Assembly (NCBI GenBank): GCA_963277665.1
Contig: OY728120.1
Location: 944,805,195 to 944,869,194 of the forward strand
Reading direction: 5' to 3'
From: Viscum album
Lineage: Eukaryota > Streptophyta > Magnoliopsida > Santalales > Viscaceae
DNA length: 64,000 nt
Below are positions 49,392 to 62,295 of the stretch, piece by piece. The position numbers were made by a program, and so were the translations under genes. Position 1 is the stretch's first letter; each line of letters opens with the position of its first letter. Below the pieces are notes generated by a model. That model did no database searches. It had not been told where the DNA came from and worked only from the letters and a program-made list of their open reading frames with translations.

Positions 49392-49893
49392 TCTGGCATT
49401 ATGCATTCCATCATTATGAAAGTGGCTATAGATATTGCATGTCATTATTAGACTATTATAATATCCATGTGAGTAAGTAAATGGAATTATTTTGATTTAT
49501 ATATTCCATATTATGATTATGTTTAAGTTTAAAAGGCTTGTGTTTTAGTTTTATACACTGCCTTAAATGGTTATGCTTATTTATGAAAGTTTCCGCTATA
49601 TTGTTATTCTTACTAATCATCTAAGCTCACCCTTTTCTATGATTTATTTTTCCAGGATATGAAGAAGTATATTATGACTGACCTTCAGGGATAGTCTATG
49701 GGATCTCCGTGTTGTCTATGGAAACAATGTTATTGTAGTTTTCCTCTTTATGATTTAATGTAAAACATATGAATGTATCTAGTACATCCAAGTCTACTAA
49801 ACTAATCTGTCTTCCATGAATTGATCTTTTGTGATCATACCAATGTTATGTAATAATCCACAGAATCTGGGTAACTAGGGTCGGGGCATTACA

Positions 49894-49898
49894 GTTAC
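49894..49898. repeat. Target-site duplication, right (GTTAC)
   Basis: Exact copy of 46,170-46,174 following the solo LTR end. Confidence 0.88.
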
Positions 49899-51405
49899 CC
49901 TTAGTGGATAGTGATGGAGCCACTAACCTCTAATCGATGGTTGTTAACCCTGCACTCTTACAGTGATTCAGGGAGGCACAACTTGGGGATATAGAATGCA
50001 AGACCCTATGTGCTTAGATATCCATATGACATTCTCTAGATAGATATTCAAAAGTATTGTAGAGTTATTTCCTATTTAGGGGATGTGTAGTACTACTAGT
50101 GGAGTTATTTGACATGGTTGTGTGGGTTTTTCATAAATCCCCATCAATGGTACATCCAGGTGTGGTGATAATGTACGAGGAAATTTATTGTAAGTTCTAG
50201 TGGCTGAGAATGAAGAAAGGAGTGGCATAGTTTGTTTCTCGGTGCATTATTTGTCAATAAGTGAAGGATGAGCACCCAGTTATAGAAGGTTTAGCTCAAC
50301 CCATTGAGGTTCCAGAATGGGTGTGGGATGGTATATCAATGGACTTTGTGATGGCTTTACCATGTACTCCTAGAGGGATGATTCCATCTGGGTGGTTGTT
50401 GACCGACTCACCCATTCATACCATACCCTAGAAATCCAAGAACAGAACTCAGTAGAGATCTTGGGATGTCTCTACATTCAAGAGATAGTTTTACTCCATG
50501 GAATCCTATCGATGATAGTTTCATATCATGAAGCTAGTTTTACATCCTGATTGTGGAAGGGATTGTAGGAGTCGTTTCCGACCCAATTACACTTGAGAAT
50601 AGCATTTCACCCACAACAGATAGCCAAAAAGAGCAGACCATTCAGGTTTTGGAGGACATGAAGTGATCTTTCATGTTGAACTTTGGCCATAGTTGGGAGT
50701 ATCACCTACCACTGAAGGAGTTTTAATAAAACAACTCATACCATTCAACAATTAGAATGAAACCATTCGATACTTTGTAAGGGTGACCATGCAGATCACC
50801 ACTTTGTTGGATTGAACTAAGAGAGTCAGCACTCATGGGCCCATAATTGGTGTGAACTACTACAAAAAAGGTCCAAATCATCCAAGAGTGAAACAATACT
50901 TTCCTTATACAGAAAAAGTCTTATGATGATAGGCATTGGAGGCCACTGGAGTTCGAGGAAGGAGACCATGTATTTATTTTGGTTTCACTTCAATGGGGAT
51001 TGTGGAGATTTGGATGGGGTGAAAAGTAATAGTTTTTGTTTATTATACATTTTCAAATACTTTTTAGAGTTTTTGAGGTGGAATATAGCTTAACTGTGCC
51101 CCCTCAAGGTACCAGGTACATGTTGTCTTCCACATATAAGAGTTGAGGAGGTATGTGCATGACCCATCAGACATCACTGAATGGGGTGGTCTGTACATCG
51201 ATGATAGAGAAAATTTTGATAGGTAACCAGCGGAGATCTAGGATCGGCCATATAGAATCCCTCATGGTTTATCGTTTCATTTAGTGAGTGTCTCATTGAA
51301 ATAGATGAATCTTTAGTAGATTTAATGGGAGCAGGATGCTCATTTTCAAGCTCAGTACCCTCATCTTTTTTAGTTTACATTGATTTAGGTTTTGTGGGAT
51401 GTAAA
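49899..51405 (+). pseudogene. Gypsy integrase and C-terminal tail of element A
   Basis: After the solo LTR the reading resumes with the H2C2 finger region (HPGVVIMYEEIY, then WLRMKKGVA, FVSRCIICQ), VKDEHPVIEGLAQPIEVPEW, and the core SMDFVMALP with the first Asp (about 50,337). A decayed block with the second Asp follows, then FHPTTDSQKEQTIQVLEDM with the Glu-bearing motif (about 50,610), NNSYHSTIRMKPF and PCRSPLCWIE. The tail runs through FRVFEVEYSLTVPPQ, YVHDPS and WEQDAHFQAQYPHLF (about 51,330). That ending is typical of Del/Tekay-type chromoviral gypsy elements. Stops and frame shifts are frequent. Confidence 0.88.
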
Positions 51406-51411
51406 TCCCCA

Positions 51412-51423
51412 TGGTGGGGAGAA
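51412..51423 (+). promoter_or_regulatory. Polypurine tract of element A
   Basis: GGTGGGGAGGAA immediately precedes the 3' LTR start TTTAATGTCC. A purine tract of this form is standard in plant gypsy elements and fixes the LTR edge and strand. Confidence 0.85.
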
Positions 51424-53470
51424 TTTAATGTCCGAGATTTTATGTGTATTATTTTTAAATATTATATAAATTAATTTTGAGCCCAAGAGCTGATACAATA
51501 TGAAATTTTAAGGCACGGTATTCCTATAATAAATGTTTTAAATATATTAATATATTAACTATAATACTCGCATATTTTTACAAAAAAAATGTTGAATAAA
51601 TTCTAAATAGATTCCCACACCAGAAATATGAAGGCACTATTGTGTTCAGAGTAGCAGTTTTACCCTAGGTACAACTTAACATTAGTCAGCACGAGTCAGA
51701 TGTGAAAAGTTTTCTCAGACATTTTTTATGAATAAAATAAATAGAAGATTTATTTTATTTTCTTTATTTATTCAATGAAGTGACACTTATTATTATAATT
51801 AGGCCATTTGGAAGGTATATAGGGTTATGCCCCTAGCCTTAGAATTCCCTGCAGGCTATAGAGAGAACCTTGAATATTTATCTCGGTGGGTGATGATGGA
51901 ATTTTATATGAGATATCAAATGATGTCGTTCATGAGGGATCTCACCAACAGAAATCTATATTTAAAACTGAATGATCTAATTCCCAGGTAGGATCCATTA
52001 ATTATTTTTTCTTTCATCGCTCATAAATTCAATGAAGAATGTGGACCAACAAACATACAGGTTGATCCATGGTTTGACCATTCCTTGTGGGATGGGTTAT
52101 TCATTGTGGAATTATCCAGGTTTGATCATTTGATAATTTATTTGTTTTTATAATCATTCTTATGTGTATTGATTATGGATGGAATGAACAATGGTCTAGA
52201 TTCTTTCCACATATTTGTTATCTATGTTTTTTCTCCCCCATTTTCAATGTGTGTTCTTTGTTCTTCAGCATGTTTAAGAATGAATTATCATTAATCCTTT
52301 TTTTCTTAGTGAAATGATCCTAAATTGAATATCCCACCTAGATGAAACATAAAAGAGGGGAGATAGTCATGGAAATGGATTAATCATAGAGAATAAAAAG
52401 AAACTGGTCTTCAAAAGGTTTGCATCATAATCAATTGAAGCATTTTTCGATCCGGTTGAAGGCCCAGAACACCTTGATTTATTGTTTGGGTAATGAAAAA
52501 TGCCTAGATCTGGAGTTTTGAGGAAAACAGATCACATAATCATAACAAAAAAGATCATCCAAGGCATAGTGAGGATGAACAAGAGATTCTAAAAAATACT
52601 TATGAATATGTGGGTTTAAAAGGGTTACACGGTGTGTAGTCCCAACTGAGTAGAATATAGGGTTTCAGATGATAGTTAAATTTCATAAGGCATGTGACCT
52701 CATTCACAAGGCATGTAGTCCATTCTTAGAGACTGATATTTTATATTGGGAGATACATGGAAAGGGGTTGGAGTACACATGTTTCCTAAAGGCGTGCATA
52801 TCAACACACGACTTGGCATGGACTAAGTACATGGACTACCCAAGGTTCTAGTACATGAGAAAAGACCCATTTTTTACACTTTTTACTATCACATAGATTG
52901 AGTACATGAGTGGAACCAAGATAGAAGGACACTGCTTGGGACCCTTCAACACCGTGTGTAACCATATTCTACCGGACATGTTATTGTGGCATGGTCCATT
53001 ATAAACAAGAAGTACCTCGGTCAAGGAACATGGTGTGAGACCCTACTACATGTCATGTATCCCTTTTATACATGAATTTATTCACTAATCTTTCATATCT
53101 TGGTAAATATTTCTTAGGGTTCGTTCCCTTATAAATTCCCTAAAGGTAGGTGTGAATCATTTCCTACTCATAGGGCTATGATCCATTCATTAGGACTTCC
53201 TAGATAACGATGATGGAATCCCTCAAGAGGCTCGTAGAAGGATCCTCTATTAATTATTTGTGCTTAGGTAGAGTCTTTGATGTTTATGTGACCGAATTCA
53301 TCAGGTGTTGATCCTCTACTTATCAGGTCAATCTAGATGGAGTTGTTGGTATCTCCCCATGGCCGTGTATGTGATCCTCATCTGAGGTATCATATTCTCT
53401 TCAAATCTATAAATGTATCTCTCTCATGATGGTTACTAAAAAATAGTGCTTTTTGGATGAAGGTCATCAG
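51424..53470 (+). mobile_element. 3' LTR of element A, interrupted by element B
   Basis: Colinear with 31,913 to about 33,970 of the 5' LTR. It stops at about 53,470, some 600 bases short of the expected LTR end, where element B begins. The missing end should lie on the far side of B, outside the window. The palindromic ACACGGTGTGTA words recur here (52,625, 52,945 and 53,025). Confidence 0.8.
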
Positions 53471-54685
53471 TGGTATTGTACCCAAGAGTCTGTTCTCCAT
53501 GAACTTCTATATAGAAAGGGAACACCTGAGGTCCACACATTTTCTAGTAGATTGTCCAAGAATCTATAAGTGTATAATTACATGGACATACCCCTCCACA
53601 AGGGGTGTCTAGCCAAGAACTCAACCACCTCGCCAAGTCATACTACATAATGTGTAATCCATGTTCATAATGTATAGTCTTAAATGTCCATATACCCATT
53701 TACATGGATATATGGCCAATAATAACTATATGGGGTATTCCATATCTATACTGCATATTTTCCTGCGCCCTCAAAAATCCCAAATACTAGAACATGTCGT
53801 GTACATATAAAAATACCATCATCTGTAAATTGTATGATAACTTGACATGTGTTCCTCAAACCACCCACCATTTGGTTTTGATTTCCTAATTTAAAATAAC
53901 TACGAACCTCATGAAACCCCCTGATTATCCCAAAAACTACTAGATCGACCCCATAGGGTAACAAAAAACCCAAAAACAAGATTAAAACATAAAATAACCA
54001 ACCTATAATGATTTGTGATTAGAATATTTAAAAGGTCCTACCATCAGGATGAAACCGTTGAAGTTTCGATCAAATTTGTGTTCCCCATCTTCCACATGAT
54101 GATCTGGTACGACCCATCATCTACAGCAGCACCTCCTTCTCCCATATCTCACTTCACTCCCATTTCTATCCCCCCTCTATCCGATGGAAAAATACCCCCA
54201 TGGGTGGGTCTTCCGTAATTCCATTAGGAGGAACAAAAAAATTAGAAAAAATATTGAATATTTTGAAGGAAAAAAAGAGATGGAGGAGTCAAATGAAAAG
54301 GGTGCTTGGATCGAACCTGGTGCCTGATATGAGAAGATTCCTTACCAAGGAAGAACCCCCACTCCTACATTCTTGTCTAAAAAGTGACGTTAGAATTCCA
54401 ATATGATGCTCCAAATAGAAGATATTAATGAGAGATTGTGTGAAAGTATAAAATATTTACTTTATTAAATATTAAATATTTGACCGAAATTCAAACAGAT
54501 CATATTCCCACCAAACAATAATCCTAGATTAAAAAAAACTTTTTGGGACCTATTGAGGGGTCAAAAAAATTATCCATGATATCATGGTGGTATAAATTAT
54601 CATTTATTCACTTGAAAACAACCCAGGAGATAAAAATCAAATTTCTCAAGTTTTACTTAGACAATCAAGACATGGTTCATGTAAA
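53471..54685 (-). mobile_element. Left (3') LTR of minus-strand element B
   Basis: Aligns with 58,404-59,617: CTATATAGA.AGGGAA, CACACCATTTGGTTT-type block, ATTATCCCAAAA, and a CATCTTC.CC / CCCTCTCT stretch. It ends GGTTCATGTAAA, followed by TATCCCCCG, the reverse complement of a polypurine tract, so the element points left. The left edge is approximate: the right copy may extend about 65 bases further. Small open frames inside (53,746-53,979, 54,015-54,406) are not shared with the other LTR. Confidence 0.68.
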
Positions 54686-57600
54686 TATCCCCCGTATAAA
54701 GACATTGTGCCCTCAATAATACTCAGTGTTCAACTCAGTGCCAATAAACAACTTAAACAATAACAGTTTGAATGCAATGAAAACAATCCACTAACCAGTC
54801 TCACAGTTTTGACAACACTCCCAGCATAAGGGAAATTCAACCATGAATGATCTGATTCCACCCACCATAGGATTATCCTTATCATCACCCCTCAACCAAG
54901 AACCACATTCCATTACCTATGTGTCATACAATACTTAACCGAATGGCTATAAAAATTCATGTTGATCACTCAAGAGTTCCAACATCATAGATCGACCACA
55001 TATAATTCTTATCTCACTAAAAACGACACATCAACACTTGGATATCTCTTAAAACAAGAACCTCCACCTCTGATTTCATTGGGTGCACTCCCCACCATAC
55101 AACATCCCCAAAACTAAAAGAACTCTAAAAAACTCATATAGAACTCAACCAGAATTGTGCATAACGCACATGTATATGCATTCACTCAACAAGGCTTCTC
55201 CCAAAATCCATACCAACCACCACTCTCCTCTATGTACAATGATTCTCCAAGATCCAATTTTATGGTAAATCATTATAAAATGAATCATGTGATAAAAATT
55301 CTAGTCTAAATAGCCTATAATCATAGACCACACTCCAAACATAGGATAGTCCAACAAACCAAAATCACCCTCAAAACTCCTCTTTAGAAACAAAACATCA
55401 TACACATTCCATTATTGACCACATGAAACCGCTCCACACATGTGTTGATCCAAAAATAATGATAGACCAACCACACTCCCACTATGCCTCCCAAAGTGAA
55501 TCAATTAAAAAACTGATCCATGCATCAAACTAACCCTACCCTCTCATACAATCCATTAAACAATGCATAAAACAAAGAGAAATATTTGAACTCTACTAGA
55601 TATGACCATGGTACCCTCTGCCTCACCGAAAAATATAACATTGAAACCAAAACCTCAGGAAAACATGAACCTAATCGAAACACCACATAATAATCCTTTC
55701 CTTCATCTAACCAACTAAGTCCAAAATTATATATTCCAAATCTTGTATCAACCCACAAGGGTTTCCATGCATCCCTTATTGAAGGGATATCATCTCCAAG
55801 ACCTAAGAATGAATCTATAAAGGATCCACTAGAACTATCATTAGAATAATGGTACCCATAGTTCAATTGAGTATAATTACCCCAAGTACATATAAAAGGA
55901 ATCACTATATAAGAAGTTGCTGAAAAATTATAAAACTGAACCTACAATATAAATAAAAGAAACACAGTCAAGAAACTTTCATGAGTATCCTATACGGCTA
56001 TAATGATTTATTAAAATTGGCCTCATTGAATCCATATAATATTCAAAAAATTGATAAATTGTAAAATTCACCAACACATGTTCATCTCTAAAGATTAAAA
56101 TCTCCTATCTTTAACACCACAATCCATGAAAAAATACCATGACCCTGAGAACTTGGAAATCTTAGTGGAATAGGTTTTTATGACACACCATCTTGATATC
56201 ATTCACACGATTCAAGACATTCCTATATCTCTTGTCTACCAACTCCCCCAAATAGTATGAAAATGAAAAATAATTATCTGATAACATTTTTCCACAAACT
56301 GGCCCAGGTCGACCAGACCTATTACTTGATCTATCCCATAATAAGGCCTCACACATGCCACCCTGTATGGCAGAGGCTTCTGAATATAAGTGAGTTCTTA
56401 AACATGATATAATTTGGAGACTATTCCCAATCATTTGAATGAAAAAATAGTAAAAATAGACCAAAAATATACAAATCTATGAACAATAGAGTGTGAATAA
56501 ATAAATAATTGAATGAAATTACTATAATAAATGAAATAATTCATATAGACTCATAGAAAACATATAGACACTCATCAACCACCGGGTCGACCATATAAAG
56601 AATAAAAATAAGAAAATACCCAAGGTTTCACTACTACTCTAATCCAAAAATCATACATGATCTCTACCAATAATAAATATCTCTATTATGATCCTCGTAT
56701 TCCACATGAGTAGTCCTGCTTGGTTAGAAACACTCACACTCCTCCCTTTCCACTATAAACTACACTCAATCAGAAACAAAACATATGTTCTACAAATACA
56801 CTGACGTGAATGTTCTAGGGATGACTAATATATTTCAATAGGTTTCCCTCAATATTGGCCCAAACACATTCTATCATTACATTTACATGCAACATGTTTC
56901 ATGTAAAACCTAGCTAATGATGACTTACAAAAAAATAATAATTATATAAAAAAGAAATTTAATAACATCATGTTATATTCTAACACCTATAGATAATATA
57001 CCCCATCTCTGGCCCCAATTATATTAATTAATGAGTGTAGGTCACACATCCATAGTGTCAAGAGCATCCTCCTGATCAATAAATTGCTCAAAATTCCAAT
57101 GAAAGGATATGATTACATGTCAAACCCTCGGATCCCATCCCATGAATAAAAAATAATTAATCTCATCTACAAATAACTATGACTCCACTGTCATGATCCG
57201 AACTAGTGGAAAGGACTCCCCATCAACCTTATGAGTATACTACTATGCAAAAATGTTCTGCGGAACCTAATGGGTCGAAAAAACCTATCACTACATCATC
57301 AGGTTACCTAACCAGTCCCTAAACTCATATAAATTGGGAATTGGGAGAATTGTATAATTAATAGTCTAGAAACCCTACCTAGGAAAAAAGATAATGTAGG
57401 AAAGCTCCACTAATAAATTTCATTAATTTTTTCCTAGAACGTCCACACAATTACTAGTTAACCAGTATATGAGAGTAACTAAATCAATATAAAAGTTTAT
57501 AACCAGTATAATAATATCTAAAATTCCACAAATCTTATCCCTTCATCAAATATAACAACCACTAACCTACAAACCCAAAAGATCAAGGGCCAGGGTCAGC

Positions 57601-58403
57601 CGACACGTGCACACTCCGATGAAATCCACTTAAATAGGCATTAGCCATTATGTAGACAAACCAATCATAGAGAAGACACTATGGTTCCCTAAAACATAGA
57701 AAATAAAAGAGACCTTATAAGAATATCCTCCAATAAATAACATCCCATGTATGATATATTAAAATTAGACACTCTAACAAAAAAACCTCAGTCTGTGCCT
57801 TCCCAAAGGAATTTTCTCTAGTCTCATAGCTCAAACCCAGTGAACACCCACTCAGAAGGGAAACCTTAAGAAACACCACTATTATAAGGGAGTTAATAAA
57901 GTAATGTATATCATAACTATATCAAAAATATGAAACAAACCCTATTTATACCAGATATCCCCAGATATTGATCCACCTAGAAGGTTCCTACATCTTCTCA
58001 CCGCAGGCAAATAGACCTAAATCTAAAACAATTAAATTATTTGTATCATACAAAAACTAATCAATACCACATACAAGAATATTTCCTTATAACCTCAACA
58101 CATATCACTTATCCTTCTAAATACATGGTGATCTACCATTTCACACCCTTACATGGGACTCCCAACACACAACCCATCCCTAGAGGGGATTTAAAACCAT
58201 GACCTTAAATGATTCATAAAAAATAATCTTTGTCCAAAATGTAATAAAAGTAGCCTAATAACATAATTAATCAACTATAATTATTTATGAAGAACAATAC
58301 TTTTAATTGACTACTCACATGTCCAATTATGACATAGGGTCAATAACACACCCAAACCCCCTTAGAAAGAAAAAGTACACAATGTGTACTTATGACTAAA
58401 CAG
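54686..58403 (-). mobile_element. Internal region of element B, no recognisable pol
   Basis: This 3.7-kb region lies between two related LTRs. I searched the minus strand for gag, protease, reverse transcriptase and integrase blocks and found none. It is C/A-rich on the plus strand. Two unexplained minus-strand open frames remain (55,525-55,905 and 56,162-56,464). It may be a non-autonomous element that depends on enzymes from others, possibly carrying captured sequence. Confidence 0.55.
55525..55905 (-). CDS. Unidentified 126-codon open frame in element B
   Basis: The longest open frame in the B interior, starting ATG at 55,905 (MIPFICTWGNYTQLNYG...). It has mixed, protein-like composition (GLGDDIPSIRDAWKPLW, then FGLSWLDEGKDYYVVFRLG) rather than a low-complexity one, but no motif I know. 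No signal peptide is evident. Sequence on either side in the same frame is full of stops, so it may be a relic of a captured exon or a chance frame. Confidence 0.25.
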   Translation of the reverse strand: MIPFICTWGNYTQLNYGYHYSNDSSSGSFIDSFLGLGDDIPSIRDAWKPLWVDTRFGIYNFGLSWLDEGKDYYVVFRLGSCFPEVLVSMLYFSVRQRVPWSYLVEFKYFSLFYALFNGLYERVGLV

Positions 58404-59617
58404 TGTGTACTCCAAAGGCTTAACCTGAGCATGTTTTTCTATATAGATAGGGAAAACCTAGGGTCTACATGTGTATTAGTACATGGGAAAAAGATCCAAA
58501 AGTGTATTATTGTACAACCATACTCCTTCAAAGGTGGTGTCTTCCCAAGCACCCATCCACATGGCCAAGTCCCACTACAAGGCATATACACCCAATACAT
58601 GATGTGTAGTATCAAATGTTCATAAAACCAACTAATTCAGTTCATAAATAATAAAAAAAAGTATAAAATATGTACCTATTTCACATGTCGTGTAGTCTCA
58701 CACTCTCCCCATTCCAAATTACTCAGCCACATGTCCATGTACTACTATATAGAATTTACCTGATGCACATTGTGTGTACTTCTACAAAATTCAACTTCCC
58801 CAGACACGAAGGACATCCAATGTGTGTTAATCAAACCACACACTATTTGGTTTGGAATTTTTAATGTAAATCCGTCAAAACCTCTTGAACCCCCCCCCAA
58901 ACTCTCAATTTTCCCAAAACCCACCATTTAGGCCCTATAGGTGTCCCCAATAAGCCAAAAACAACATTAAAAACTAATAATAATTAAACTATGATGTTTT
59001 TAGTGAAAATATTTAAATGTTCCTCACTAAAAATAGGAATAATATAACCTTGGTTCCAATTATTGATTCAAATATACAATATGATGATTCAGTGTGACCC
59101 AATCTACATGACAAAAACTCCTTCCCCTATCTATCTCATTTCTCTCCATATCTTCTCCACCCTCTCTCTCTTAGTAAAAAACACACACGAGTGGTGTGTA
59201 AATGACACACTAAGGATTAAAGGGGGAAAATGTGAAAAAAATTCAATAAACAAAAAGGAAAATAAAATTAAAAGAGGATAGAGAAGAAAATGGTAACAAC
59301 CCTACCCTGGTACCCAACACGCGATCATGCCCTGTCTAGGAAAAACAACCATTCTGAGCACAACGGTGATAGAATTTCAAAATGATTCTCTACGAAGAAT
59401 ATATCATTTAATAAAATTTCACGCATAAATAATATTTAAATAATTTAATATTATATATTTGAAAAAAATTAATTTCATAGATTTCCCATAAACTTGTATA
59501 CCAGGTTAAACATCTTATCATCGAATCAACAGAGTGGTCAGAAAAATTATCAGAGATCCCTTGATTTGAGAAATTGAAAATTTTCCCATCAAAATCCACA
59601 GAGAGGAAAAAAATTAC
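58404..59617 (-). mobile_element. Right (5') LTR of element B, cut by a C element
   Basis: Matches the left B LTR up to GAGAGGAAAAAAATTAC, about 45 bases before the expected end, where the C LTR starts (59,618). TGTGTACTCC at 58,404 is taken as the plus-strand left edge; a TAACACACCCAAACCCC string at about 58,340 is an alternative edge. It contains ACA.TGTGTAC words (58,376, 58,402, 58,600, 58,690 and 58,770) resembling those of the A LTR. Confidence 0.65.
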
Positions 59618-61697
59618 TCTAGCACCCCAATATTTCATAGTACGTTATTTCTTCAAAGTAATTCGATAACTTGAACTACAAGCAACACCGAGTGGAAGCA
59701 CACTATGACTTACAAAACTAGCCGTTCAAAAGCGGTTATGAATAGTATTAACTGAATTCTGAACTTTATATAATCTTTATAATTTTAGAATCCATATTAT
59801 GAGTTTCGTATACATAATGTAAGAACAAATTATATTTTTTCAGATAAAGGAAGTATTTTTAAAAAAAATGCACTTTTACCGCCTTTTAATGGTGAACCCA
59901 TTTTAAATATAATATTTGAAACATATATATATTAAATTTGACAAAATAAACATCTTCTTTAGAATCAGGACATAAAGAATTTAGTTTTAATAAGTTTTTG
60001 GTGTTTTTCTGAGAACTTTCATATTTTGGTGAATAGTGAAAATACTATATTTTAACTGAAAATAACATTTTTAATAAAAATAATTTATAGTGTTAAATTT
60101 TAAATTTTAATGTTTATTAAGTATTAATAGATTATATTTTTAACAATTAATCCAATTCTGGCCATTGTAAGTAATTTTACTTTGAAATTGTACATAAACA
60201 AGTGTCAATCTTTTGATAGTTATTATTTCTTAAAAATTCACCTTTTGGTTTTGACAACGGAAATTAATATTAAAGTAATAAATGAAACCTCTATGTTTTG
60301 AATTTGGTAAAATAGACATAATTTTTGGATTCATAATATCAAAATTAGCCTTGGGTGAATTGTTGGTATTTTTATAAAAACATTCATTTTTTGATGAATA
60401 GTGAAATACACTAAGTTATAGTTTAAAACCGAACATTTATTTAAATAATAATTTATTTTATTTTAAATTATTATAGGTCAAAATAGATACATAATACCTA
60501 TATAAGTTTAATGTAATTCATTGGAATCAGTTTATAATAATTTTAGATATATTAAAATTCTATTGAACTTTTCACCGTCTTTTACCTATCTCCTAGGAGA
60601 ATTTGCAAATTCACATAAAACATAATTTTACAGCTTCTGTGAGTGGAATTTAGAAAAATCTAAGAGACACGATTAATATCAAGGAGTAAAATTTTGTTCA
60701 ATAAGATAAAAATAATTTTTGGTGAATAGTAACTTTTTACTTTTATTTACCACGGTTATAAGAAAATAGTGTAATTAAAGGTAAAATTGATATTATTACT
60801 ACCTTAAAAAATGTCTTAATTCTATTGGATAAGTATAATTCGACCCAAAACAACCTTAGGAATAAAATATGAACCTATTTGGTCCACTTGGATTATATTA
60901 GGACATTTATTATAATTTAATTCAAAGAAGTGTTAAAAGAGTTAAAATCAAATTTTAATAACTAAACCATTTTTAATATAGGGTTAAAAAAAAGATAAAT
61001 TCGACTATAAATATTCATTAGAAATATAAAAATATTTCCTATATAATGGATTTTTATATATATATTTTTTGACATTAAATAATTTAATTTATTTATGACA
61101 CAATGATGATGCATTAATTATCTAATTAAGGAAATATTAAAATAATTGATATTATGAATATCCAAATAAATGTAATTTGAGAATTTTTATGAATTCCACT
61201 AATTTTATAGGTTAATATGACATGTTAGGGTTGATTAAATAAATTTTTTTCGTAGTAATAATGCTGTTATGAATTTAGAAAAAAAAAATACCAAATAGTG
61301 TAAAATTTGATATAACATTGTTTAAAAAAATATTATATTAGTAATTTATATAATAGTCCTAAAAATCTACGGTTTGGCCAAAATAATTACATAATAATAT
61401 ATGTGACAATAATTAACCAATTGGGGTTCTATTGGAATTTTATAGTAAGTTTATTAACCATATAATATAAAAATATAAAGAGACATGGTAAATATCAAAC
61501 TATTTAACTAAGAGTTAAATCTAAAAGTTAAGGTTAATATGGTGACCTAAAATAGTCTAAAACCTATTCATTGAGAGTTTTTCGACCCATACCCACCATA
61601 GCCTTTAAATAGTTCATTTTGGAGCCATTAGAAATAGAAAATTAGTTTATTATAAAATAATATTTCAAGCTTTTCCTAAGGTGCCCCTCACCCCTCT

Positions 61698-61704
61698 TAT
61701 AAAA
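61698..61704 (+). promoter_or_regulatory. LTR TATA box (second C)
   Basis: TATAAAA in CACCCCTCTTATAAAAGGG, identical context to 47,714 in the solo LTR. Confidence 0.65.
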
Positions 61705-62029
61705 GGGCAGTCCACCTTCTCTCTAATTCACACCTTCAAATCCTTTTGTCCTGGCAAAAACCTACCCAAATACCCTCTCAAATGTCCTCCCTTTATCCTA
61801 TAGTCCTTAATTTAGTCATAAATTCATATTAAGGATCCCTTTTGATCAAATCAAAATGAAGAACCTGAAGAAGAGGTAATAATTTCACCACCCTCTTTCA
61901 AATTCTTTTCTTATTCCACTTCTTCTTTCTTTGTTATTTCCATTCTAAAATAATAACTCCAGTATCTTATATATACTATGATATTGTTATAAATATGGTA
62001 AAACAATATTCATTATTCAATCCATCCTT

Positions 62030-62295
62030 TAAATGACATGTCACCATACGTGGGTATGTACAGATTATCGTCTCCACGTCGTGGTGTAATTGTTATTCAA
62101 TACATTATTATTTGGATGGGTATAATAATGATGTGTAATTCATGTAAATAATAAATATAAAATTATAATTATTCTATATATATGATATGAAATCCAATTA
62201 TAAATTATTTTAATATCAAAAGAATGATATTGTCGATCGTGCGTACGTACGGATTACCATCTCCACGAATGCGATGAGATTCATTCCCCATCGTT
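62030..62295 (+). repeat. Two 189-bp-spaced CG-core modules (second C)
   Basis: Module 1 has ACGTGG (62,048-62,053) and CCACGT (62,074-62,079), a perfect 6-bp stem enclosing GATTATCGTCT. Module 2 has ATCGTGCGTACGTACGGATT (ending about 62,255), then ACCATCTCCACG and GCGATGAGATTC. Anchors are at 62,061 and 62,250. Confidence 0.85.

Larger units (their letters stand above)
46175..49893 (+). mobile_element. Solo LTR of family C inside element A pol
   Basis: Starts TATAACACCCC (ancestral TGTAACACCCC, G changed to A) and ends GGGTCGGGGCATTACA, length 3,719 bp. It is bounded by perfect GTTAC duplications, with element A coding sequence on both sides (RNase H before, integrase after). No internal region is attached, so two LTRs recombined and removed the body. 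It is colinear with the LTR at 59,618-63,884. Landmarks are a TATA box at 47,714, two CG-core modules at 48,055 and 48,245, and a two-unit 36-bp repeat at 49,320. Open frames at 49,030-49,451 are broken in the other copy and are not genes. Confidence 0.92.

Noticed and set aside
49030..49451. Two overlapping frames of 74 and 78 codons
   Set aside because: They lie in the solo C LTR; the matching stretch at 63,020-63,430 has stops and frame changes.
53471..59617. Element B as an inverted copy of element A
   Set aside because: Apart from the shared palindromic words, LTR starts and the order of blocks differ, and no A-type pol is present in B.
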